Shown here: piece by piece, positions 58,111-64,000 of the stretch
Layout of the letters: every line of letters starts with the position of its first letter
Position numbering within the stretch: the stretch's first letter is position 1
Virus record (IMG/VR): IMGVR_UViG_3300023202_000383
Span: 1-64,000 of that record
Origin: a virus
DNA: 64,000 bases
Reading direction: 5' to 3' (one strand)
Position numbers and translations under genes: made by a program
Notes under the pieces: model-generated
Database searches by the model: none
The model's input: the letters and a program-made list of their open reading frames with translations, nothing else
What the model was told of the DNA's origin: nothing

Positions 58111-59025
58111 ATGCTTCAATGGTCATCAGCAAAATCAGTGGCAACACACGGCGTGGTTACTGGCTGTGATAGAAGAATGGAATGGATGCTGCCGTGGTGG
58201 TACGGCCATTACCAAAAGCATAATAATTATAAAGTGTGTTTTGCTGATTTCGGGATGTCTGGTGAAGCGCAGAAGTGGTGCGAGAGTCGTGGGATTTTGG
58301 TCAATGTCAGACAAAAAGCCAGAAAGACATGGTTCAAAAAGCCTCTTTCTATGCTCAGAACCCCGTTTGACAATATCATATGGGTTGATCTTGATTGTGA
58401 AATAAGGAAGTCGCTGTCTCCGCTAATGGCATACTGTCAGAATGGTGTTGGGGTCACTCTTGATCCGCACAACCCGCATAACAAAGATGAGTCTGGCACA
58501 AAAATAGAAGACGCTGTTGCTACTGGCGTGGTCGCGTCTTATAGATTTAATCAGTTGATTCTTGAATGGGCAAATGCATGTCTAGATGCCAACAAGATGC
58601 GAGGCGACCAAGAAGTATTCAACCAGCTTATAATAAACAATAGGAAGCAAATAAACATAATGCCGCCTGAATATCAGTGGCTGAGGTTAGATGGCGAAAA
58701 TGATGACGCCATAATGATGCATTGGACTGGTTCTAAGGGCAAAATAAAAATCGCAAATGATCTCGGTTTCAGATCCACTCCTAAAGGCAATATAAGTGCT
58801 AGATCAGCTAGGATTAAACAGATTAATTCCAATGGCAGCAAATATGCGAAGCTAGCAAAACGAGCGGCCAGAAGACCTGCACGTTCGGTAGCTAGTCATA
58901 TAGGTAGCAAAGAACCAAAAACTATCAGCAGGAGAGTCGGCACTCCGCTCCAGCCATACTCTAACTCGCTTAAACAAAAAGTTAAAGATAAGTATAATTC
59001 CGGCAGAATCAAACCACCGAGTTGA
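58111..59025 (+). CDS. Glycosyltransferase-like protein (GT-A, DxD) with basic C-terminal tail
   Basis: 304 aa. VVTGCDRRMEWMLPWWYGHY, NIIWVDLDCEIRKSL (DxD), and DQEVFNQL ... MMHWTGSKGK resemble GT8-like or nucleotide-diphospho-sugar transferase folds. The last 85 residues are a basic, Ser/Arg-rich low-complexity tail. Separate from the cassette at 21286-24626 but likely the same glycan system. Convergent overlap of 17 bases with the gene at 59009. Confidence 0.65.
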   Translation: MLQWSSAKSVATHGVVTGCDRRMEWMLPWWYGHYQKHNNYKVCFADFGMSGEAQKWCESRGILVNVRQKARKTWFKKPLSMLRTPFDNIIWVDLDCEIRKSLSPLMAYCQNGVGVTLDPHNPHNKDESGTKIEDAVATGVVASYRFNQLILEWANACLDANKMRGDQEVFNQLIINNRKQINIMPPEYQWLRLDGENDDAIMMHWTGSKGKIKIANDLGFRSTPKGNISARSARIKQINSNGSKYAKLAKRAARRPARSVASHIGSKEPKTISRRVGTPLQPYSNSLKQKVKDKYNSGRIKPPS

Positions 59026-59668
59026 TATCTTGATACTTAATGAATTTATTCAGGTAGCCGTTCTTAGAACACGATATGATTTCTGTGTTTGGGAATACTG
59101 ATTTATAATTTATCACTGCGTCTTTAAAATATCCTCTAAAGTTATCCATGAATCTTGAAAATTTTTTGGAATTTACTTTATATCTGTTGTGATAGTGAGT
59201 ATCTTTAGAGTCATTTAGATCTATTCCGCATAAATAAATCTTTTTGTATCCGAGTATCAACGCCAATTGCATAGCGCAGTATCCGCTGTTATCTCCGGTT
59301 CTGAAATCATTAAATGATTTGCCTAAACCATCTTTTCTGTTGCTTTTGATCACTTTATCGAACCTATCTAGCATGTTGTATTTTAAGCCTATCTTAGTAT
59401 CTGTTATTGTGCCGTCTATTTCCTTAAGCCTGCCGGTGGCGCAATTGGCGACGAATATTTTAGTTGACTTGCATTGATTAAATAGTAGGTCTTTTTTCTT
59501 TTTGGTCATTCTGTCTACCCAACTATAATCTATTGTCATAAAATAATTGGATGTTCTTATATCAAAGATTGCTTCGTTGGTCGCTATAGTGTCTTTATTG
59601 GTAAATTTCTTAAAGTTGAAGCCCTTTAGACTTGGGCCTCCACCAATTATAAATATCCTATTGTTCAT
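59009..59668 (-). CDS. MptE/DUF115-like protein, short form
   Basis: 219 aa. IFIIGGGPSLKGFNFKKF, NEAIFDIRTSNYF, GYCAMQLALILGYKKIYLCGIDL match the same core as the 12353 gene (GNGPS, GCDM) without its basic extension. The late LCGIDLNDSKDTH loop is conserved. Probably a nucleotide-sugar or pyrophosphate-transfer-like enzyme in surface-glycan synthesis; substrate unknown. Confidence 0.6.
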   Translation of the reverse strand: MNNRIFIIGGGPSLKGFNFKKFTNKDTIATNEAIFDIRTSNYFMTIDYSWVDRMTKKKKDLLFNQCKSTKIFVANCATGRLKEIDGTITDTKIGLKYNMLDRFDKVIKSNRKDGLGKSFNDFRTGDNSGYCAMQLALILGYKKIYLCGIDLNDSKDTHYHNRYKVNSKKFSRFMDNFRGYFKDAVINYKSVFPNTEIISCSKNGYLNKFIKYQDINSVV

Positions 59669-59695
59669 AATTCAAAAATACTTTGGAGAAAAATT

Positions 59696-59998
59696 ATGTC
59701 ATTTGAAACAATCCAAATCTTTCGTAAGATTCCGATCGTCAATGGTTTCGTAAGGCCGCATGATGCGTTGGAAAAAGATAGGAATGCTGTTGATGTTGAC
59801 AGTGTTTTGAATTCTGTTCCAGATGCTAATCTTAAAAAGCTTGAGCCACGCACTGGCAATGGTCATAGAGTCGCGGGACTGAAGTTTGGGGCACAAGAAT
59901 TTATAGAGACTCCAGGTGTTCCTATAGTAGATTCCAATGGCAATGTTAATTCTGGCACGATTAGCGATACTTATAGCGACGTAAGAAATCTGTTCTAA
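59696..59998 (+). CDS. Small virion-like protein, 100 aa
   Basis: ATG at 59696 after TTTGGAG. Pro/Gly/Asp-containing extended sequence (RKIPIVNGFVRPHDALEKD) without a hydrophobic core; small structural or head-decoration proteins often look like this, and its N-terminus (QIFRKIPIVNG) slightly resembles the protein at 60806 (NVFRRVRTF). Followed by a strong bidirectional terminator. Confidence 0.5.
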   Translation: MSFETIQIFRKIPIVNGFVRPHDALEKDRNAVDVDSVLNSVPDANLKKLEPRTGNGHRVAGLKFGAQEFIETPGVPIVDSNGNVNSGTISDTYSDVRNLF

Positions 59999-60008
59999 TT
60001 ATATAAAA

Positions 60009-60040
60009 ATGCCGCCGTCCAGGGGTCTGAACGGCGGCAT
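60009..60040. terminator. Bidirectional terminator
   Basis: ATGCCGCCGT and ACGGCGGCAT form a perfect 10-bp GC-rich stem. On the minus strand the stem is followed by TTTTTATAT, so it best terminates the gene at 60072; it also lies 11 bases after the plus-strand stop at 59998. Confidence 0.85.
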
Positions 60041-60071
60041 TTGCCTGCCTGACCATTAATGGTCTGGTAAC

Positions 60072-60704
60072 TCATTCTCCCGATTGCAGTGCTTGTAATT
60101 CTAGAGCGGAAAGCTCTTCGTGCATCCTATACTGCACTAAATCACGCAGAGCTTCTGTAAATTTCATTCCGCTTTCCCTGCTCTTTTGCATCACCATTGC
60201 CTGCGTTATGCCCAAAGCCCTGGACATTGGTGTGGCACCAGCGAAGTCTAGATTAACGTGTGAGGTCATGTTGTTAGTGGCTCGCACGCCTTTTGTAACA
60301 GCCAAGCCGTATCCAGTTGGCAGGCCTCTGTCTCTTTTCTCCGCCATGGTAAGTCCAAATTTAGAGAAATCGAGAGTTGCGCCGGACATCCTCAATCTGC
60401 GTACTTCTTCAACCGAGGCGTTTCTAGGAACAACCACTTTCCTATCCCCTATTTTGGTTTTCCAATATTTGCGCAGCCTAGTTTTCTCTGTGACTAGGGA
60501 ATCCAGGGCGTTTTGGTGCTTCTGGATGCTTGTTGCAGTTCTCTTTAGTACTTCTTCATATTGATCGTCCCAGGCTTCTTGGCCCAAAACTTTATCAACA
60601 ATGGAAATTGCCCTTTTGGCAGAGTCCTTGTCAACAGCAAATGTTGGCGATGCTATTAGTAGCGCTACTAGCGCCATCAACGGTATTAGGTGCGTCCTCC
60701 TCAT
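60072..60704 (-). CDS. Secreted protein with signal peptide, 210 aa
   Basis: MRRTHLIPLMALVALLIASP then TFAVDK is a classical Sec signal peptide (cleavage near TFA|V). The mature part is helical and charged with no lipobox and no recognised enzyme domain. A strong AGGAGGATACC precedes the ATG and a TATCAAATATATTAAT motif lies about 30-45 bases upstream. A periplasmic or secreted phage protein is uncommon and may affect the host envelope. Confidence 0.7.
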   Translation of the reverse strand: MRRTHLIPLMALVALLIASPTFAVDKDSAKRAISIVDKVLGQEAWDDQYEEVLKRTATSIQKHQNALDSLVTEKTRLRKYWKTKIGDRKVVVPRNASVEEVRRLRMSGATLDFSKFGLTMAEKRDRGLPTGYGLAVTKGVRATNNMTSHVNLDFAGATPMSRALGITQAMVMQKSRESGMKFTEALRDLVQYRMHEELSALELQALQSGE

Positions 60705-60733
60705 GGTATCCTCCTGTGCTAAAGAATCTGCAC

Positions 60734-60749
60734 ATTAATATATTTGATA
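60734..60749 (-). promoter_or_regulatory. Candidate phage promoter motif TATCAAATATATTAAT
   Basis: Read on the minus strand, 30 bases before the ATG at 60704; distance and orientation fit a -10-like element better than the copies at 15574 and 25346. Confidence 0.45.
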
Positions 60750-60805
60750 GGTAATTTCTATTCAAAAATAATTAGGATTCAACGTTGGACTAAGGAGGTA
60801 TTACT

Positions 60806-61192
60806 ATGGCAAGTCAGCCTGCAAATCAAACAATCAACGTTTTTCGTAGGGTCCGTACGTTTCGTGAGGATCTCCGTCATGAGTCTGTCAAGAACATCAC
60901 TTCTTGGCTGCGTGGTTTAGTATTCTCGGTACCATCCGAGGAAGTAAGAACTGTCAATGGTGATCTGGATACATCTGTAAGCGATCTCAGTGTCTTCGCT
61001 AAGGATGGATTCCCAATTACTGTTGGTGTCCGTGCTGCTAAGGACTTCAGCACTGTTGAAGCCCTCGGTGCCCTTGCTGGTTCGCCAGCTGGTGCACAGG
61101 TCAGGGTCATTGAAATCGGTCACGACAAGTTTGTCGAGCACCGTGAGCAGAACTTGGATCGCGATCTGCACCAAGATCTCCGCGACGCCTGA
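60806..61192 (+). CDS. Probable abundant virion or DNA-associated protein, 128 aa
   Basis: Strong AAGGAGG before ATG 60806. Codon choice (CGT, CTC, GGT) differs from the AT-rich average and looks optimised for high expression. The beginning FRRVRTFREDLRHESVKNI is basic; the end is a helical DKFVEHREQNLDRDLHQDL. An immediate strong terminator follows. Likely a highly expressed structural protein (inference), family not recognised. Confidence 0.55.
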   Translation: MASQPANQTINVFRRVRTFREDLRHESVKNITSWLRGLVFSVPSEEVRTVNGDLDTSVSDLSVFAKDGFPITVGVRAAKDFSTVEALGALAGSPAGAQVRVIEIGHDKFVEHREQNLDRDLHQDLRDA

Positions 61193-61228
61193 TCAAAATT
61201 TTCACAACCAATTCCAACCTGAATCCAG

Positions 61229-61256
61229 CAGAGGGCCGCAAGGCCCTCTGTTTTTG
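61229..61256 (+). terminator. Rho-independent terminator
   Basis: CAGAGGGCC and GGCCCTCTG with a GCAA tetraloop form a perfect 9-bp stem followed by TTTTTG. It lies 37 bases after the stop of the 60806 gene. Confidence 0.92.
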
Positions 61257-61288
61257 TATATGAATTCTATGGATGAGGTCTGATTTAG

Positions 61289-61512
61289 TCGGGGGCAATT
61301 TTTGCATTTGCTGACACTGTACATCATTTGTGGCATGGCGAAAGGGCTTTGCGGAAGTATGATGACAGGATAGATACTTTAGATCAGTTTAGGTTCAATC
61401 TTGATTCTGACATTAGAAAAAACGCTCATGGTGCTGGGAGTGGACTGGGCGTAACCCAGAATTGGAAGATGCTGTAGCTGAGTATATGTACCAAAGGAAA
61501 GAAGATGGATAA
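61289..61512 (+). pseudogene. Frameshifted glycosyltransferase C-terminal remnant
   Basis: Reading from 61289 gives ..FAFADTVHHLWHGERALRKYDDRIDTL ... FNLDSDIRKNAHG; after a frame change near 61441 it continues WTGRNPELEDAVAEYMYQRK and ends at 61512. The HxWHG...RxYxxR...DxDI..N.xG order matches the C-terminal end of phage GT-A glycosyltransferases. No start codon or N-terminal domain remains. This explains the apparently empty interval 61193-61565. Confidence 0.5.
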
Positions 61513-61532
61513 TGAGTTTAGTTATATGTAAT

Positions 61533-61547
61533 TATCAAATATATAAA
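61533..61547 (+). promoter_or_regulatory. Candidate phage promoter motif TATCAAATATATAAA
   Basis: Lies 19 bases upstream of ATG 61566, which also has a CAGGAG ribosome-binding site. Same core as the motifs at 15574, 25346, 60734 and 3901. Confidence 0.45.
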
Positions 61548-61565
61548 TGAAACAGGAGAAATAGA

Positions 61566-62144
61566 ATGGTTAGAATACCGTTTACTGCATATATGAAGAT
61601 CATTCCTGATCGTGGCAGTGGTAAGCGATTTGAAGCTTGGCGAAGCTTGCAACAGATCGCACACCTTATCCATAGAGATCTCAATGAGAACCTATCTACA
61701 GCTAATATAGCTGAGCCAGGTGGCAGCGGAGAAAATTGGGGTCTTGCGCCTGGAATAGGTACCGATGATGCCAGCGAGGAAGCGGCACGCGGCAGCATGT
61801 CTAAGCTCATAGAAATAGTTGCGGTTAAGCCATCTTTTGGCGATCAGCCAGATATGGTAACTATTGTTGGGTTTAATAATGTTGCAGATTCTGCAGCTAA
61901 TAGGGCGAAGCCATACCCAGAGAAAACTATCATACATGCTGGTGAAACCGTATCGGGTCACGCTGCGGGAGCACCTGGGTGGAGAAGAGATAATTCTCTG
62001 AATCCTACGGCTAATACTGATAGCCTTGTGAAGACTTTTAAGTCTGATCTTGAAGCCGCTATTACTAATGTTAGTGCTGAGACTATTAAAATGAACTATT
62101 CTGGTATCCTTTATGGTAGAGGCGGGCATAACTTCCCGGTTTAA
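61566..62144 (+). CDS. Hypothetical virion-like protein, 192 aa
   Basis: Beta- and Gly/Ala-rich central part (AGETVSGHAAGAPGWRRDNS) after a helical N-terminus. CAGGAG precedes the ATG. Begins an operon with the next gene, one base after its stop. Function unknown. Confidence 0.55.
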   Translation: MVRIPFTAYMKIIPDRGSGKRFEAWRSLQQIAHLIHRDLNENLSTANIAEPGGSGENWGLAPGIGTDDASEEAARGSMSKLIEIVAVKPSFGDQPDMVTIVGFNNVADSAANRAKPYPEKTIIHAGETVSGHAAGAPGWRRDNSLNPTANTDSLVKTFKSDLEAAITNVSAETIKMNYSGILYGRGGHNFPV

Positions 62145-62145
62145 T

Positions 62146-62424
62146 ATGCGACGATATACTCCACAAGACATTGTTAACTTGATTGAAGAGGATTTGGGGA
62201 AATCTTCAACTCCTAATTATTTCCGAATAGTTCAAGACTATTTAAGCAGGAGAGTCAAAGAGCTTCAGGAGGAAGGTGAGGATAATCCTTATCCTTATGC
62301 ATTGGGCGAAGCGGGTGCACATATGTCAAATCTGCTCTATGCTTTGGATCGCATAAAGATCTATGTGGATGACGAGCATGTTATTGACATAATCGATCAG
62401 GCGATCGAAAAGTACACTAAATAA
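62146..62424 (+). CDS. Hypothetical helical protein, 92 aa
   Basis: ATG at 62146, one base after the preceding stop. Helical, charged, with acid/Tyr-rich loop EEGEDNPYPYALGEAGAHM. No recognised family. Confidence 0.5.
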   Translation: MRRYTPQDIVNLIEEDLGKSSTPNYFRIVQDYLSRRVKELQEEGEDNPYPYALGEAGAHMSNLLYALDRIKIYVDDEHVIDIIDQAIEKYTK

Positions 62425-62437
62425 GTTATAATTTAGA

Positions 62438-63324
62438 ATGAGATTGGGCTATTTATATTCTGTGACTCTCATGGAAGCCGACCTCATGGTCGGATTTGGT
62501 CCACAAATCCAAAAAACATCCAAAGAACTAGGATTGCTCCAGAAGAGTTAGCTGGGTTTATTCAATCAATAAAAGATGAAACAAAAGTATATATCCCATG
62601 GCTTATCAAACAGATTTCTCCATCAAAAGCGGGCAGTCAAAGATTGCGTCTTCCAGAAGACATACCAAGAATAATCAATGTCTTGCGGTCATTTAATAAA
62701 TTAAAGACCAAACTGCCACATAAAGACATCAATAAATACACTTTTAGAGATTTAGAAGCGCAAGTAGATAAATTGAGCGGTACCGCTATAAAATCTAAAC
62801 GCCAAAAAGCGAAAGATATAAAAGCTGAAGGAGTAGAGGATTACAGGGAAAATGCTTCATGGAAGATAATTAAAGTGACTACCGCTAAAGCAGCTTGTAT
62901 TTTGTCTAAGAACACTAAGTGGTGCACAAGCGATGAAGGTGTAGCGGCAGGATATCTCCCGCTATATATCGTGTTTAAGAAAAGTGGCAGCAAGTTGATC
63001 AAAGTTGCACAGTATGATGCTGATTTTGATCAGGTTATGGATGTAAAAGATAATCCGATAGATCAAGTACCAAAATCATTGGCTGAATTGATGAAACCTC
63101 AATCGCCTAGTCCTGAACAAGCATATCGCTATGCTAAAGATGTCATCAAGGGAAGATGGCCCGATGGAGAAGAAACGATAAAGAAAGATCCTAAATGGGC
63201 TTATCACTATGCTCTCGATGTCATCAAGGGAAGATGGCCTGAGGCTGAGGAAACGATAAAGAATGATCCTGAATGGGCTTATCACTATGCTCTCGATGTC
63301 ATCAAGGGAAGATGGCCTGAGTGA
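62438..63324 (+). pseudogene. Frameshifted repeat protein truncated at its 3' end
   Basis: An ATG at 62438 opens MRLGYLYSVTLMEADLMVGF, but that frame stops at about 62551. A second frame is open over the same interval and continues RIAPEELAGFIQSIKDE ... TKWCTSDEG, then three 26-residue repeats (DVIKGRWPEAEETIKNDPEW type). The two frames appear to be one gene broken by a frameshift between about 62520 and 62560. The C-terminus stops abruptly after RWPE in the third repeat, next to the homing endonuclease gene. The second-frame part (TTG at 62644) may still be translated. Its family recurs in phages, function unknown. Confidence 0.6.
63133..63324. repeat. 78-bp tandem repeats (3 units, last partial)
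   Basis: Units begin at 63133, 63211 and 63289, encoding YAxDVIKGRWP-E/D-x-EETIK repeats of 26 aa. The third is cut after about 36 bases by a stop. Confidence 0.85.
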
Positions 63325-63348
63325 CAACATTAAGTTTTATGAAGTAGA

Positions 63349-64000
63349 TTACTTACTCCAGATAAATTTGAAATGGCCAGCGTCCCATAATCTGCGATAT
63401 CTATTATTGAACATATTTTCAGATTCAGTAAGAGACGGATCGAAATTATCTAATTTGTCCAATAATTTATGTTTTTGAAATTGATGTCTATTAAAGACCA
63501 TATTGTCTTTGACATAACAATATCCAGGCTGTGTTATTGAATCAAGTTTGAATCCCAGTGCTTTATATAAATTTCCAGCAGAGAATCTTCTGTCGCAGTA
63601 TGTCATTATTGTTTTTGGGCCATGCGATCTGGTAAAATGTCTAAGCAATTTACTTGCGCCGCCAATAACGTTGTTGTTTATTTTGTTGGCAAATCTTGAT
63701 ACTTCCCATTCGTATTTTTTGTGTTTGTTGAATCCCATACAACAAACGATTTCATTATCATATGTAAGAGCATATTTAACCCTTGAATTTATATGTCCTT
63801 GCATATGGTTGGTGCTCATAAAATCACTGAAGTTGTTATTGTCGAGTTCTACAATGTCACATTTTCTGGCATATATCTTGTTACTCAACCCCATCTTGTT
63901 TTTTATTATCGACTTGATTATGTCAGTTTTGTCTTTCCATTCGTTCTCATAGATTTGATATACTAGATAGTTATTGCTAAGAGCTAGATCCGCTTTATAA
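63349..64000 (-). CDS. Hef-like homing endonuclease, C-terminal part (5'-partial at window end)
   Basis: The frame stays open to base 64000, so the N-terminal part lies outside the window. It has the acyltransferase-like domain of the 33699 enzyme (FMSTNHMQGHINSRVKYALT, TYCDRRFSAGNLYKALGF) and the same tail (FQKHKLLDKLDNFDPSL ... WDAGHFKF). The nuclease core is probably just outside the window. It points into the truncated repeat gene, suggesting insertion at its 3' end. Confidence 0.8.
   Translation of the reverse strand, partial: YKADLALSNNYLVYQIYENEWKDKTDIIKSIIKNKMGLSNKIYARKCDIVELDNNNFSDFMSTNHMQGHINSRVKYALTYDNEIVCCMGFNKHKKYEWEVSRFANKINNNVIGGASKLLRHFTRSHGPKTIMTYCDRRFSAGNLYKALGFKLDSITQPGYCYVKDNMVFNRHQFQKHKLLDKLDNFDPSLTESENMFNNRYRRLWDAGHFKFIWSK

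Overview
The window reads as part of the genome of a large tailed dsDNA bacteriophage, probably uncultured. Genes are tightly packed, many with 1-4 base ATGA-type overlaps. There is a complete T4-style replication and recombination set and many small orphan proteins. There are no ribosomal genes and no recognisable tRNAs. The sequence is visibly AT-rich except for one abrupt GC-rich island (about 29640-32190). The host cannot be named from the sequence.

Layout. 1-6940: a methyltransferase, a possible lysis or envelope pair (lipoprotein plus small membrane protein), minus-strand small genes and an Fe-S XPD/DinG-type helicase. 6975-9802: SbcD/SbcC (T4 gp47/gp46-like) nuclease pair. 9855-13493: two possible sigma-like factors and an MptE/DUF115-like protein. 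13475-17164: minus-strand small genes including a ribosome-modulation-factor-like protein and a DNA methyltransferase, then plus-strand nucleoside deoxyribosyltransferase-like and aldolase-like genes. 17174-20156: a repeat-rich gene, a sulfotransferase and a PurZ-like adenylosuccinate synthetase carrying the Asp-to-Ser change typical of the 2-aminoadenine (Z-DNA) pathway. 20204-24748: a possible prohead protease and a glycosyltransferase cassette. 24742-25301: short tandem repeats followed by a roughly 400-nt intergenic region that folds into a pseudoknot and several perfect stems, ending in a terminator-like hairpin. 25364-32106: an actin-like ATPase and virion or tail-fibre-like genes, including the GC-rich island. 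32238-33702: glycosyltransferase, sulfotransferase and a small gene.

33699-56615 is the replication core and is strongly marked by homing elements. DNA polymerase III alpha is broken into three genes. The first break holds a free-standing EDxHD/Vsr-like homing endonuclease flanked by 14-bp direct repeats, plus two other genes. The second break is a split intein at FNK|SHS with a decayed endonuclease between its halves. RecA carries a contiguous LAGLIDADG intein. A DnaB-like helicase is divided in its Walker A motif by a second split intein. The same block encodes a family 4 uracil-DNA glycosylase, a GroES-like co-chaperonin, a compact family A polymerase, a gp32-like SSB and a FEN-type 5' nuclease.

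56612-64000: HNH endonuclease, glycosyltransferase, a second DUF115-like protein, secreted and virion-like small proteins bounded by good terminators, a glycosyltransferase remnant, a frameshifted repeat protein, and another Hef-like endonuclease running off the window end.

A recurring AT-rich motif, TATCAAATATA, sits just upstream of several unrelated genes and is a candidate phage-specific promoter. The strongest leads are the PurZ-like enzyme, the fractured and inteinated replisome genes, the structured noncoding region and the GC-rich fibre module.
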